Shown: piece by piece, positions 36,091 through 46,111 of the stretch
Numbering within the stretch: the first letter of the stretch is position 1
Layout of the letters: each line of letters opens with the position of its first letter
Assembly: GCA_017999895.1 (NCBI GenBank)
Contig: JAGNKY010000002.1
Span: 1 to 64,000 of the forward strand
Reading direction: 5' to 3'
DNA from: Bacteroidales bacterium
GTDB taxonomy: Bacteria; Bacteroidota; Bacteroidia; Bacteroidales; VadinHA17
DNA: 64,000 nt
Notes under the pieces: model-generated
What the model was told of the DNA's origin: nothing
The model's database searches: none
The model's input: only the letters and a program-made list of their open reading frames with translations
Position numbers and translations under genes: made by a program

Positions 36091-36518
36091 AATATTGACT
36101 CATAAATTTAAAAACAATAAAAATATTCCTGACACGATAAAACTTAAGAATTTTTAAACCATGATATTTCACTAAGATAACTTGACCTACACAAAAATTT
36201 ATTATAGGGAAAAACCATTGTAAATCCGCGCTATCTTGCTTTCTCCGTTCTGAACAATATCAATTTTTATTTTATTAACTTCCTATCCATTAATGTATTA
36301 ACAACCAAAATTATTATTCTTACATCAACTAATATTGTTACTATATATTTTCACCAGATTATATAAAATCTAAAAAGCAAACATGTTAAGATATAATGAT
36401 CAATAAATATAAATCAAACTAACCTATCTGTTATATTATTCAAAAAATAAGAAGTGTGTCGGTATAAGATAACTGCAGGTTTATCCAGCATCATCATAAT
36501 GTTAAATATTAAAATGAC
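36091..36518. other. Gene-free AT-rich intergenic region
   Basis: This 428-base gap lies between merR and the first M23 gene. I read stops in all frames and saw no tRNA, hairpin terminator or repeat. It likely holds the merR operon promoter. Confidence 0.5.
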
Positions 36519-37490
36519 TTAATCAAATGATTGTCCGCTACGTGAGGCAATTTCAATTATACGTTCGTATTCTTCGGGGGTCAAATCGTTGAAATAATAA
36601 TTTGAAGGGTCGACTTTGTTTCCATTGAGTTCGACTTCATAATGTAGATGTGGTGCAATCGAAAGTCCTGAATTTCCAACAAAACCTATTACATCGCCTC
36701 TTTTTACTTTTTGTCCTTGCCGTACGTTAAACCTATCAAGATGAGCATAAACTGTTTTGTATCCGAATCCATGATTAATAATAATATGGTTTCCATAGCC
36801 TCTTCTTGATGATATTACACTTTCCACCACTCCGTCGCCAGTTGTATATACTTCGGTACCAATTGGAGCAGTGAAATCCATGCCTGAATGAAATTTTACA
36901 ATTTTATAAATTGGGTGAATTCTTAATCCCCATCCTGAAGCCGTTCTGGTTAAGTCTTTATTTGCCACAGGCATAATGGCTGGAATTGAAGTAAGCATTT
37001 CCTCCTTTTCTCTGGCAAGAGATACAAGTTCTTCAAAGGATTTTGATTGAATAACTATTTTTTTCTTTATCCTGTCAAGTCTTTCTGCTGTTTCAATTAC
37101 AAGCCGGAAATTTGTATAATTTTCAAGTTCTTTATACCGGTTTACACCACCCAATCCTCCTTCTCTTAGAGATGAAGGGATTGGTTCGGCCTCGAATATT
37201 GTACGATATAAATTATCGTCCGTTTCTTTAAGGTTTGAGAGAACTTTTTCCATATTATCCATCTCTCTGTTTATAAGTTTATATTGAAGAGAGAGTTGTT
37301 CTATCTCCCTTTTCAAAGCTTTTTCCTTAGGCAGGTCAAAAAAAATTCCGAACAATACGCCATATAATAATGCGAGGAATACCGAAACCATAAAATAAGC
37401 CAGAAATCTAAGCAAGAAATCTCTGAAGCCCAATCTTATACGATCAAAGCTAAGAGATTCAGAATTAAATTTATATCTTGGTTTTCCCAT
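36519..37490 (-). CDS. M23 family peptidoglycan peptidase (paralogue 1)
   Basis: This 323-residue protein has a short cytoplasmic N-terminus, one transmembrane helix (residues 26-50, FLLRFLAYFMVSVFLALLYG), a coiled-coil stretch to about 170 and a C-terminal lysostaphin-like M23 domain. Zinc ligands are visible as KFHSGMDFTAP (HxxxD) and SIAPHLHYEVE (HxH). GYGNHIIINHGFGYKTVYAH and KVKRGDVIGFVGNSG complete the fold. It cleaves peptidoglycan cross-links in the periplasm and resembles MepM/NlpD-type enzymes. It follows a second copy of the same architecture in the same direction, 103 bp downstream. All catalytic residues are present. Confidence 0.93.
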   Translation of the reverse strand: MGKPRYKFNSESLSFDRIRLGFRDFLLRFLAYFMVSVFLALLYGVLFGIFFDLPKEKALKREIEQLSLQYKLINREMDNMEKVLSNLKETDDNLYRTIFEAEPIPSSLREGGLGGVNRYKELENYTNFRLVIETAERLDRIKKKIVIQSKSFEELVSLAREKEEMLTSIPAIMPVANKDLTRTASGWGLRIHPIYKIVKFHSGMDFTAPIGTEVYTTGDGVVESVISSRRGYGNHIIINHGFGYKTVYAHLDRFNVRQGQKVKRGDVIGFVGNSGLSIAPHLHYEVELNGNKVDPSNYYFNDLTPEEYERIIEIASRSGQSFD

Positions 37491-37592
37491 TTCAGAGCAA
37501 ATATAAAAATTAATGCAAAAATAAAAATTACCCTGATGGAATAACTTTTCAAAAGGTTAAAATAAGTTATTAACAGCCTTATTAAATTTTAA

Positions 37593-38564
37593 TTATTTAA
37601 ATTTTGATTTTGAACTAAGAACCATTATCATATCGCGATATTCTTCCGGAGTAATATTATCGGAAAAATACCATAGGGGGTTTTGATGAGTGCCGTTATA
37701 ATCTATCTGATAATGAAGGTGTGGGCCTGAAGTTGTACCCGAATTACCGCTTAATCCTATTCTATCACCTCTCTTCACATTAAGACCTACAGGAACATCT
37801 ATTTTACTAAGATGGCCATAAATTGTCCTGAATCCATATCCATGATCTATCATTACATAATTACCGAACCCTTCAGAATTCCATCCGGCAGCCACAACGG
37901 TACCTGCACCAGTTGCAAAAACTTCAGTACCGTATGGAGTTACAAAATCCTGTCCGTAATGCCAGCGCGATGTGCCAAGTACAGGATGTTCCTTCCGAAA
38001 TTTCATCCCGTCTCCCAGCTTAATTGTAACATCTACAGGCGATATTTTGGGTAGATGCTCATTTTGCCTTATCCATTCGACTTTTGCTTCTTCAATCTCC
38101 TTGTATGATTCCTCCTGTACCTTAGCCATATTTTTTAATTGGTCTATCTTCTGAAGAGATGATATGAGAATATCTGAATTCCTGAGATTTCTATATTCCC
38201 TAAACCTGTCAACTCCGCCATATCCGGTAGTACGGTAAGACGATGAGATTGTATCCAGACCAAGTACCGGACGGTAACGAATGTCGTCCGATTGTTTTAA
38301 AAGCTCAAGAAAATTAATTGCTTCGGCAAACCTGATATTGAGAAAATTATATGAAAGCTTGATATCATCAATCTCCTTTAAAAGAATTTTTTCTTTGGGA
38401 GAGCCAAACCTGGCTTCAAAAATCTGTATATAAAAATAAGCAACCCCGACTGAAAGAAGAAATCCTGCAAAAAATCTCAATAACTTTATTAACAAAGGGC
38501 ATCTGACCTGCTTAAACTGCAAGTCATCGTTATCGAAAAAATATTTCCTTTTCCGGATAATCAA
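37593..38564 (-). CDS. M23 family peptidoglycan peptidase (paralogue 2, TTG start)
   Basis: The same architecture and length (323 residues) as its downstream paralogue: transmembrane helix near 25-47, coiled coil and M23 domain with RWHYGQDFVTP (HxxxD), GFGNYVMIDHGYGFRTIYGH and TSGPHLHYQID (HxH). The start codon is TTG 38564. The N-terminus RKRKYFFDNDDLQFKQV aligns with the paralogue's PRYKFNSESLSFDRI, and a strong promoter sits 30 bases upstream, so TTG is the likely start. It is divergent from alaS. The pair probably arose by tandem duplication and has diverged. Confidence 0.92.
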   Translation of the reverse strand: MIIRKRKYFFDNDDLQFKQVRCPLLIKLLRFFAGFLLSVGVAYFYIQIFEARFGSPKEKILLKEIDDIKLSYNFLNIRFAEAINFLELLKQSDDIRYRPVLGLDTISSSYRTTGYGGVDRFREYRNLRNSDILISSLQKIDQLKNMAKVQEESYKEIEEAKVEWIRQNEHLPKISPVDVTIKLGDGMKFRKEHPVLGTSRWHYGQDFVTPYGTEVFATGAGTVVAAGWNSEGFGNYVMIDHGYGFRTIYGHLSKIDVPVGLNVKRGDRIGLSGNSGTTSGPHLHYQIDYNGTHQNPLWYFSDNITPEEYRDMIMVLSSKSKFK

Positions 38565-38593
38565 AACCGATGAGTCTTTTTATTCATTGATGC

Positions 38594-38625
38594 CAAATCT
38601 AAAGTAAATAAATTAATTTTACAAA
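38594..38625 (-). promoter_or_regulatory. Bacteroidota-type promoter of M23 paralogue 2
   Basis: On the minus strand TTTG (38625-38622), a 20-nt spacer and TAGATTTG (38601-38594) form a full -33/-7 pair matching the Bacteroidota consensus. It is 30 bases before the TTG start codon at 38564 and supports that start. Confidence 0.65.
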
Positions 38626-38667
38626 ATTTTTTATGTTAAATTTTATTATATTTCTTATTAAAAAGAT

Positions 38668-41298
38668 ATGAAATCCAGTGAACTGAGACAAAAATATTTT
38701 GATTTTTTTAAGTCAAAAGGTCATGTTATAGTGCCTTCTGCAAGCATGGTCATTAAAAATGACCCAACACTTATGTTTACAAATGCCGGGATGAACCAGT
38801 TCAAAGATATTTTCCTTGGAAATCAACAGCCCAGGTATAGAAGAGTTGCAAATTCACAGAAATGCCTTAGGGTTTCCGGAAAACATAATGACCTTGAAGA
38901 AGTTGGACATGACACTTATCACCATACCATGTTCGAGATGCTCGGGAACTGGTCTTTTGGTGATTATTTTAAAAAAGAAGCAATAGAATGGGCATGGGAA
39001 TTTCTCACACAGGAACTTTCGATTCCTCCTGCAAGACTTTATGCAACAATTTTCGAAGGAGATGCGCTGGAAAATATACCGAGGGATAATGAAGCCTATG
39101 AATACTGGAATCGTTGTTTTAATAACGATCCTAATAGAGTAATTGATGGTTCTAAAAAAGATAATTTCTGGGAGATGGGCGAAACCGGACCTTGCGGTCC
39201 TTGCTCCGAAATTCATGTCGACCTGCGCGACGACGATGAAATAAAAAAGACACCTGGTTATCTTTTAATTAATAAAGGCCACCCTCTTGTAATTGAAATA
39301 TGGAACCTTGTCTTTATTCAATATAATAGAAAAGCAGATGGAACTCTGGAACTTCTCCCTGAAAAACATGTTGATACGGGAATGGGCTTTGAACGACTTT
39401 GCATGGTTGTTCAGGGCAAAAAATCAAATTACGACACGGATATTTTCCAATCTATCATCGGTGAAATTTCTGAAATAACAGGAAAAAAATATGGGAATGA
39501 TAAAGACGTTGATATTGCTATGAGAGTTGTTGCAGATCACCTTCGGGCAGTTGCATTTGCCATTGCCGATGGCCAGTTGCCATCCAATAATAAAGCAGGT
39601 TACGTCATAAGGCGAATCCTTAGAAGAGCAGTCAGATACGGCTATACATACCTCGGAATGAATGAACCTTTTATATACAGACTTGTTCCTGTTCTTTCAA
39701 ACGTTATGGGAAACTATTTTCCGGAGCTCATAAAAGGAGAAAATCTCATTACAAGAGTTATTAAAGAAGAAGAAGAATCATTTCTTAAGACTCTCGGTAA
39801 AGGCCTGAAAATGATAGAAAAAAGAATCTCCGAACTCCGTGAAGCCGGCTGTAACATCTTTCCGGGGCATGAAGCCTTTTTGCTTTACGATACTTACGGC
39901 TTCCCTGTCGATCTTACCGCCCTAATCCTCAAAGAAAAGGAATTAGAACTCGATATGAACGGATTCGAACAGGCAATGAAAAACCAGAAACAACGATCCA
40001 GAGAAAATGCTACTATGGATACAAGCGATTGGATCATTGTACATGAAAATGAAAATACTCAATTCATAGGCTATGATACAACTGAAGAACAAGTATTTAT
40101 AACAAAATACAGAGTTATTAAGATTAAGAATAAAGAAATATGCCAGATCGTTCTCGACAAAACGCCATTTTATGCAGAGTCGGGAGGTCAAGCCGGTGAT
40201 ACAGGTATCCTATGGAACAAAAAAGAACGTATAAATATTATAGATACTGTTAAGGAAAACAATCTTATTATTCATATCGCCGACAAAATTCCATCACAGC
40301 CCGATGCGGTTTTTACAGCTTCGGTTGATAAGAATAAAAGACAGATGACTGCTAATAATCATACCGCCACCCACCTTCTTCATCGTGCTCTCAGAGAGGT
40401 ACTTGGCAATCATGTCGAACAGAAGGGTTCGTTGGTAACATGGGAAAAGCTGAGATTCGATTTCAACCATTTTGCAAAGATGACATCTGAGGAAATTTTA
40501 AAAGTTGAAAAACTGGTGAATAAATATATTAGAGAAAACTATCAGAGAACAATTTTTAATGATGTGCCTTTCGATAAAGCAAAAAATTTGGGTGCTATCG
40601 CCCTCTTCGGTGAGAAGTATGGAGATACAGTAAGAGTTGTAAAGTTCGGAGATTCTATCGAACTATGCGGAGGAACCCATACTACTGCAACTGGTAATAT
40701 CGGCATATTTAAAATCATTTCGGAAGGCTCGGTATCGGCAGGCATCAGAAGAATAGAAGCTGTTACAGGTGAGATCGCTGAAGACTATATAAACTCCATT
40801 ATTAATGAAGCAGACGAAGTTGCCAAAATGTTAAAAAGCACGGGCAAAATTACTGATAATGTAAAAAAACTAATTTCGGATAACGCGCTGTTAAGAAAAC
40901 GAATCGAAAAGTTGCAAAGACAACTCGCTTTAATCCAAAAGAAAAATCTTGAAGTTAATGCTATAAAGATGAACGGTTTCCTCTTTATTAAAGGAGTTAT
41001 CGAAGCAGAATCACCTGAAATGCTTAAAACAATTGCAAATCTGTTTAGAAATTCAAATGATGATGTGGTTCTGGTAGCAGGAAGTGTTATAAATAATGAA
41101 GTTTACCTCATAGTTATGGTGAGTAACGGTATTGTATCGTCAAAAAATATCTCTGCAATAGAAATTATAAAGGCTATTTCTCCTGCTATTGAAGGAAGTG
41201 GCGGCGGACAACCTTTTCTTGCCACTGCCGGCGGGAAAAAAATTAGCGGACTCGAAGAGGCTTTGTCTCTCGCAGAATTATTGCTTAAAAACAAATAA
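38668..41298 (+). CDS. alaS: Alanine--tRNA ligase
   Basis: This 876-residue class II synthetase charges tRNA-Ala. The catalytic domain begins MKSSELRQKYFDFFKSKGHV and includes PTLMFTNAGMNQFKDIFLG, GNWSFGDYFKKEAIEWAWEF and DTGMGFERL. The editing domain has NNHTATHLLHRALRE (HxxxH) near residue 567 and CGGTHTTATGN near 668. The C-terminal domain contains a coiled coil near 740 and ends with EGSGGGQPFLATAGG. Length is normal. It is divergent from the M23 genes. Confidence 0.97.
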   Translation: MKSSELRQKYFDFFKSKGHVIVPSASMVIKNDPTLMFTNAGMNQFKDIFLGNQQPRYRRVANSQKCLRVSGKHNDLEEVGHDTYHHTMFEMLGNWSFGDYFKKEAIEWAWEFLTQELSIPPARLYATIFEGDALENIPRDNEAYEYWNRCFNNDPNRVIDGSKKDNFWEMGETGPCGPCSEIHVDLRDDDEIKKTPGYLLINKGHPLVIEIWNLVFIQYNRKADGTLELLPEKHVDTGMGFERLCMVVQGKKSNYDTDIFQSIIGEISEITGKKYGNDKDVDIAMRVVADHLRAVAFAIADGQLPSNNKAGYVIRRILRRAVRYGYTYLGMNEPFIYRLVPVLSNVMGNYFPELIKGENLITRVIKEEEESFLKTLGKGLKMIEKRISELREAGCNIFPGHEAFLLYDTYGFPVDLTALILKEKELELDMNGFEQAMKNQKQRSRENATMDTSDWIIVHENENTQFIGYDTTEEQVFITKYRVIKIKNKEICQIVLDKTPFYAESGGQAGDTGILWNKKERINIIDTVKENNLIIHIADKIPSQPDAVFTASVDKNKRQMTANNHTATHLLHRALREVLGNHVEQKGSLVTWEKLRFDFNHFAKMTSEEILKVEKLVNKYIRENYQRTIFNDVPFDKAKNLGAIALFGEKYGDTVRVVKFGDSIELCGGTHTTATGNIGIFKIISEGSVSAGIRRIEAVTGEIAEDYINSIINEADEVAKMLKSTGKITDNVKKLISDNALLRKRIEKLQRQLALIQKKNLEVNAIKMNGFLFIKGVIEAESPEMLKTIANLFRNSNDDVVLVAGSVINNEVYLIVMVSNGIVSSKNISAIEIIKAISPAIEGSGGGQPFLATAGGKKISGLEEALSLAELLLKNK

Positions 41299-41373
41299 AT
41301 ATAAAATATCCAACTAAGTTTCTTAAAGCAAAAGTTTTAATTATAATTTTTATCTTTAACCTCAAAGTTTCTC

Positions 41374-41844
41374 ATGAAATCCGGCGTTTCTTTATATTAC
41401 CTTGCATTCTGTTCTATTTTGTCTGCGCTTTCATTAGTTTCATGTACTCCGAAGTCGTGCAAGGAGGAAACAGAAATACTGGCAGGTGCAACCTTTTATA
41501 AAACAGGCACAGGAATGATTTCAGCACCCGATACTTTGACGCTTTTTGGAATGGGAAATAAAGATTCTCTTCTATATGATAAAGCAATAAAAATTTCAGT
41601 GATTTATATTCCTCTCGATCCAAATAATGATTTATGTAGATTTGTACTCACAATAAAACAGGAATCCGATACACTGACATTTATTTATTCACCCTATGCC
41701 CATCTTCTTTCTAAGGAATGCGGATATGCATTCTTCTATTATCTTTCCGAATGCAGGTTTACAAAAAATATTCTCGATACAGTAATAATTAGAAATCCCA
41801 GAATCACAAACCGGAATGAAGAAAACATTCGTATCTTTTTTTAG
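41374..41844 (+). CDS. DUF6452-like small lipoprotein
   Basis: The 156-residue product has a lipoprotein signal ending SLVSC (C24) followed by TPKSCKEETEILAGATFYKT. The rest predicts a beta-sandwich with LYDKAIKISVIYIPLDPNND and a late SKECGYAFFYYLSECRF block with paired cysteines. I recognise it as the Bacteroidota DUF6452 type, which is typically found beside DUF6048, as here. Function is unknown. The downstream gene begins 29 bases before this stop, so they are translationally coupled. Confidence 0.8.
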   Translation: MKSGVSLYYLAFCSILSALSLVSCTPKSCKEETEILAGATFYKTGTGMISAPDTLTLFGMGNKDSLLYDKAIKISVIYIPLDPNNDLCRFVLTIKQESDTLTFIYSPYAHLLSKECGYAFFYYLSECRFTKNILDTVIIRNPRITNRNEENIRIFF

Positions 41845-42487
41845 TCTGCTATTTATTTACATATCGGTAAGTGCTCAGGAAAAAGACACAATTTTATTTC
41901 CTCTGAAGATAAGAATAGGCGCTGATGTGTTTGGCCCAGGATATTATATTGCCGATAAAAACACATTGGCTATTGAAGGTTTTCTTTCGGCCGACAAAAA
42001 TGCCACTTTGTCTTACGCCCTCGATGGAGGCTTTAACAAATTCTTCTATTCACAGTATAATTATGAATACAAATGCAACGGGTTCTTCGTTCGATTGGGA
42101 CTTGATTTTAATATAATCTCTCCATTTACCTCAAAAGGCATATATTTTGCCGGAGCCGGACTGAAATACGGCATCAGCTTATATACCCATGAAACGCCTT
42201 TCTTTAATTATGAAAATTATTGGGGAAGTGCAACTGGTTCATTAGCAAAATCAACAAAACTCGCACATTTCATTGAAGCTTCTCCAGGCATAAGAACTGA
42301 GCTTTTCCCTAATTTCAGCATAGGATGGACAATACGACTAAAAATACTTATCAGCCCGGGAACAGGAAAAGATCTGAAACCTGTCTATATCCCTGGCTAT
42401 GGTGACGGAACAAAGTCATTTAGCCCTGGAATAAATTATTATCTTATCTGGAGTATACCTTATAAAGAAAAATTAATAATAAAATAA
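41816..42487 (+). CDS. DUF6048-like outer-membrane beta-barrel protein
   Basis: This 223-residue protein has a signal peptide (MKKTFVSFFSLLFIYISVSAQ) and alternating hydrophobic/aromatic strands typical of a small outer-membrane barrel. Examples are IRIGADVFGPGYYI, NGFFVRLGLDFNII and FAGAGLKYGISLYTHE. It fits the DUF6048 family, which accompanies DUF6452 proteins. It overlaps the DUF6452 gene by 29 bases. The pair may form a lipoprotein plus barrel unit in the outer membrane (inference). Confidence 0.78.
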   Translation: MKKTFVSFFSLLFIYISVSAQEKDTILFPLKIRIGADVFGPGYYIADKNTLAIEGFLSADKNATLSYALDGGFNKFFYSQYNYEYKCNGFFVRLGLDFNIISPFTSKGIYFAGAGLKYGISLYTHETPFFNYENYWGSATGSLAKSTKLAHFIEASPGIRTELFPNFSIGWTIRLKILISPGTGKDLKPVYIPGYGDGTKSFSPGINYYLIWSIPYKEKLIIK

Positions 42488-42537
42488 TATTCTATAAATT
42501 TCTCTCCTAAAATTAAATCTACAGGTAATTCCTGTAA

Positions 42538-44016
42538 TTAAAGCTTGTCAATAGCATCTTTTTCGCTTATCCTGCTGCTGAAAATCCACAGACCTGTAAA
42601 TGTAATCAGACCGTTAAGAAGAAGCAGCTCAAATCCAAATTTATAACCGTTAAATAATTCAACAGAGTACTTGCTTAAAAAATAACACACAACAGGGGAA
42701 AAGACTGCTATAAACGGCGTTACGCTGTCGTTAACACGTCGTTTGGTGAATAGCCCAAATGAATAAAGTCCGAGAAGCGGCCCATAAGTATATCCGGCAA
42801 TGGTAAATAATTTATCGATCACAGCTCTGTCGTTCATTGCTTTGAAAACAAGAATTGCAATCAGAAACAAAATTGCAAATGAAATATGTACCGCATACCT
42901 TATGTGAGTCCTGGTTTTTTCACTGATATCAGTGCGCTTGTCAAGCCCAAGAAAATCAATCGTAAATGAAGTAGTAAGAGAAGTAAGTGCACCGTCGGCA
43001 CTCGGAAATGCCGCTGATATTAACCCTATCAGGAATACAAGCCCTGCAACAGGACTTAAATATTTTAATGCAATTACCGGAAACAAGTCGTCAGTCATCT
43101 GTACATTGATATTTTTTGCCTTTGAATAAATAAACAATGTTGCACCCAGAAAAAGGAATAGAAGATTGACAAGAATTAGAATGCCGCTGAAAGTGAACAT
43201 GTTTTTCTGCGCTTCCTTTATGTTCCTGCAACTTAGATTTTTTTGCATCATCTCCTGATCAAGCCCGGTCATTGAAATTGTAATAAACATTCCACTTAAA
43301 AACTGTTTGAGAAAAAACCTCTCACTCCGCCAGTCGGTTATAAACATTCGCGTTATACCTTCTTCCTTCATAATAGAAACCAGGCCTGTAATAGGTTGGC
43401 CAAGTTCTTTGCTTATAAAAACTACTGACAAAATCACAGCAAGAAGCATAAATGTAGTTTGAAATGTGTCGGTCCATACTATAGTCCTTATACCACCCTT
43501 GAAAGTATAAAGTATAATCAATGTGATGAATATAGATGTATTAACCCAGAAAGGAATATGCCATGCATCAAAAACAAAAATCTGCAGGACATTAATAACC
43601 AGAAACATTCTCAAAGATGCCCCAAGGATTCGCGAAAGTATGAAGAACCCTGCTCCGGTTTTATACGACCAGAATCCGAACCTTTTATTAAGGTATGTAT
43701 AAATAGAAGTAAGCTTAAGCCGGTAATAAAGCGGAAGTAATACAAGTGCTATAACGGCATATCCTGCCAGATTTCCAAATACGATAACCATATAGGTAAA
43801 TTGTGTCTCTTGGACCCAGCCTGGAACCGACATAAATGTCACACCAGAAAGTGAAGCGCCAATCATACCATACGCTACAACATACCATGGTGAAATGTTT
43901 TTCCCCAGATAGAAAGCATGACTGTCAGCTTTACGTGCTGTTACAAAGGCCACAACAAACAATATAGCCGTATATATAAGAAAAACAATAAGAATGACAA
44001 AAGGCGACATAATCAT
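42538..44016 (-). CDS. Sodium:solute symporter family protein
   Basis: The 492-residue integral membrane protein has about 13 hydrophobic segments in the SSS (PutP/SGLT) arrangement. Near the N-terminus it has AYGMIGASLSGVTFMSVPGW, the conserved SSS motif with glycine-rich TM1. Other marks are TFKGGIRTIVWTDTFQTTFM near 175, SMTGLDQEMMQKNLSCRN near 250 and AAFPSADGALTSLTTSFTID near 325. It co-transports an unknown organic solute with sodium at the inner membrane. It is transcribed alone, convergent with the DUF6048 gene and divergent from recR. A second in-frame Met follows two residues in. Confidence 0.92.
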   Translation of the reverse strand: MIMSPFVILIVFLIYTAILFVVAFVTARKADSHAFYLGKNISPWYVVAYGMIGASLSGVTFMSVPGWVQETQFTYMVIVFGNLAGYAVIALVLLPLYYRLKLTSIYTYLNKRFGFWSYKTGAGFFILSRILGASLRMFLVINVLQIFVFDAWHIPFWVNTSIFITLIILYTFKGGIRTIVWTDTFQTTFMLLAVILSVVFISKELGQPITGLVSIMKEEGITRMFITDWRSERFFLKQFLSGMFITISMTGLDQEMMQKNLSCRNIKEAQKNMFTFSGILILVNLLFLFLGATLFIYSKAKNINVQMTDDLFPVIALKYLSPVAGLVFLIGLISAAFPSADGALTSLTTSFTIDFLGLDKRTDISEKTRTHIRYAVHISFAILFLIAILVFKAMNDRAVIDKLFTIAGYTYGPLLGLYSFGLFTKRRVNDSVTPFIAVFSPVVCYFLSKYSVELFNGYKFGFELLLLNGLITFTGLWIFSSRISEKDAIDKL

Positions 44017-44120
44017 TCATAAATATTCACAAGAATAATAAAAAGAATTCATTACTAAAAAATTTAAATTCATATTTTATTTAGCTGAATATTTGATTTA
44101 TTTTTGAGAAAAATAATTCG

Positions 44121-44741
44121 ATGAGCACAACATCATTTTCTTCAAAGCTACTTGAAAATGCGGTCAATGAATTTGCCTCACTGCCCGGAATCGGCAGGAA
44201 AACTGCTCTCCGACTTGTTATGAATTTGCTGCGAAGAGATACCGATGAAGTGGTAAAATTCGGTGAAACAATAATTAAACTGCGCACCGGAATACGTTAC
44301 TGCAAGATATGCAATAATATTTCCGACACTGATATTTGCAGTATATGTAGTGATAAATCGAGAGATACATCAATAATTTGCACTGTGGAAAACATCCAGG
44401 ATGTAATGGCAATTGAAAACACTCATCAGTTTAAAGGCTTATATCACGTTCTTGGAGGAATAATTTCACCGATCGAAGGTATAGGACCTTCTGACCTTAA
44501 TATTGATTCGCTCGAAGAAAAAGTTAAATCGGGAAATATCGCCGAAGTAATTTTTGCACTGAGTGCAACAATGGAGGGCGATACTACAAGTTATTACCTG
44601 TATAAAAGACTTTCAAAATATAATGTAAAACTAAGCGTGCTTGCCAGAGGCATGGCTGTAGGAAACGAACTCGAATATACTGACGAAATAACGCTGGGCA
44701 GATCCCTTATTAACAGAACACCTTTCGTATCTCCCTGCTGA
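44121..44741 (+). CDS. recR: Recombination mediator protein RecR
   Basis: The 206-residue protein acts with RecF/RecO to load RecA on gapped DNA. It shows the helix-hairpin-helix [13 protein letters not shown] near residue 19, a C4 zinc finger ([16 protein letters not shown]) near 58 and a Toprim domain with [14 protein letters not shown] near 80. The Walker-like C-terminus has [20 protein letters not shown]. Length matches RecR. It lies just upstream of a glycosyltransferase gene, 95 bases away. Confidence 0.96.
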   Translation: MSTTSFSSKLLENAVNEFASLPGIGRKTALRLVMNLLRRDTDEVVKFGETIIKLRTGIRYCKICNNISDTDICSICSDKSRDTSIICTVENIQDVMAIENTHQFKGLYHVLGGIISPIEGIGPSDLNIDSLEEKVKSGNIAEVIFALSATMEGDTTSYYLYKRLSKYNVKLSVLARGMAVGNELEYTDEITLGRSLINRTPFVSPC

Positions 44742-44836
44742 AAGAAATTTTTCAACTCATAAAAGATCCTTCTGTTGTATAACTGAGGAAATTGAAAATG
44801 AATGAAAAAACTGGCAAAGGTTCTTAAAAATCATAT

Positions 44837-46111
44837 ATGGGAGAACTTATCGACCTTTCAATAATAATAGTAAGCTTTAATGTAAGGTATTTCCTTGAAT
44901 TGTGTCTGAATTCAGTGGAAAAAGCAGCGAAAGATATCCCTTCCGAAATTATTGTCATTGATAATAATTCTTCCGACGACTCCTGTTCAATGGTCAATAC
45001 ATTGTACCCCAATATACGACTTATTCGGAACTCTTATAATGAAGGGTTCGCCCGAGCATGTAACCAGGGCCTCCGACTCGCCAAAGGAGAATTTGTTCTT
45101 CTTCTTAATCCTGATACCTTAATTGATGAAAATAGTCTCAGATGTTGCATAAATTTCATGCACATTCACCCTCTTGCAGGTGCAGCGGGAGTCAAATTGC
45201 TCGATGGTAATGGAAAATATCTTAGAGAATCGAAAAGAGCAATCCCTTTCACTATGACGGCATTTTATAAAATTGCAGGACTTGCATCACTTTTCCCACA
45301 CTCCACATTATTCAGCAGGTATTATATGGAACATATCGACAATAATAAAACTGCCGAAATAGAGGTATTGCCAGGAGCATTTATGTTTATCAGAAAAAAT
45401 ATTCTCGGGATTACCGGCCTGTTTGATGAAAGATTTTTTATGTACGGAGAAGACATAGATTTAAGCTTTAGAATAATCAAAGCCGGATATAAAGTCTATT
45501 ATTACCCTGAAGTTAAAATCATTCATTTTAAGGGTGAGAGTTCCAGGAAAAACCCTATAAACAGCACAATCCATTTTTACAAAGCAATGCTGATATTTGC
45601 AGAAAAACATTTTAACAAAAAGAAATCAATTCCCCTATATATTATTATTAAACCGGCGATATATATAAGCTCTTTAATCAGCCTTTTTAAAAAGACATTA
45701 ACACTCGTTGCCTCTCCTTTTTCAAGATTCTTTTTATCACTCACAAAATTGCCCTTTATCAAAAACATCTTTCTAAAACTAAAAGTTTCTATTATAGTAA
45801 GTGAAAATGAAACTTATAACAGGATAAAAAAACTTGTAGAAAAATCAGGTATGATATCAAAAATCACAGGCAGAGTTAGTATATCCAGTGAAGATAATGG
45901 AAAGGAACTGCTTGGAAAGATTTCACAATTAAATGATATTATCAAAGAAAATAGAATTACTGAAATCTTTTTTTCATTACGTGACACTACTACTTCACAA
46001 ATTATCGAATCAATAAGTATGCTTTCAAAATCAGGAATTAAAATCAAATTTGTGCCTGCTGGAGAAAAATTTATTTTATGCAGCAAAAACGTCTATACTA
46101 TAAAAGAATAA
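44837..46111 (+). CDS. GT2 glycosyltransferase with an added C-terminal nucleotide-binding-like domain
   Basis: This 424-residue protein has an N-terminal GT-A domain: IIIVSFNVRYFLELCLNS, VIDNNSSDDSCSMV near 40, LLLNPDTLIDE near 92, and GITGLFDERFFMYGEDIDLS near 190. After residue 300 a region of about 110 residues is added (VSIIVSENETYNRIKKLVEK, RITEIFFSLRDTTTSQIIES, SGIKIKFVPAGEKFILCS). This resembles the Rossmann-like CoA_binding_3 domain found at the N-terminus of polyprenyl-phosphate sugar-1-phosphate transferases. A fusion of a GT2 with such a domain suggests surface polysaccharide work. The sugar and lipid partners are unknown. Confidence 0.85.
   Translation: MGELIDLSIIIVSFNVRYFLELCLNSVEKAAKDIPSEIIVIDNNSSDDSCSMVNTLYPNIRLIRNSYNEGFARACNQGLRLAKGEFVLLLNPDTLIDENSLRCCINFMHIHPLAGAAGVKLLDGNGKYLRESKRAIPFTMTAFYKIAGLASLFPHSTLFSRYYMEHIDNNKTAEIEVLPGAFMFIRKNILGITGLFDERFFMYGEDIDLSFRIIKAGYKVYYYPEVKIIHFKGESSRKNPINSTIHFYKAMLIFAEKHFNKKKSIPLYIIIKPAIYISSLISLFKKTLTLVASPFSRFFLSLTKLPFIKNIFLKLKVSIIVSENETYNRIKKLVEKSGMISKITGRVSISSEDNGKELLGKISQLNDIIKENRITEIFFSLRDTTTSQIIESISMLSKSGIKIKFVPAGEKFILCSKNVYTIKE

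Noticed and set aside
42520..42534. ACAGG-TAATT-CCTGT hairpin between the DUF6048 and symporter genes
   Set aside because: The stem is only 5 bp with no T-tract, too weak to call a terminator.
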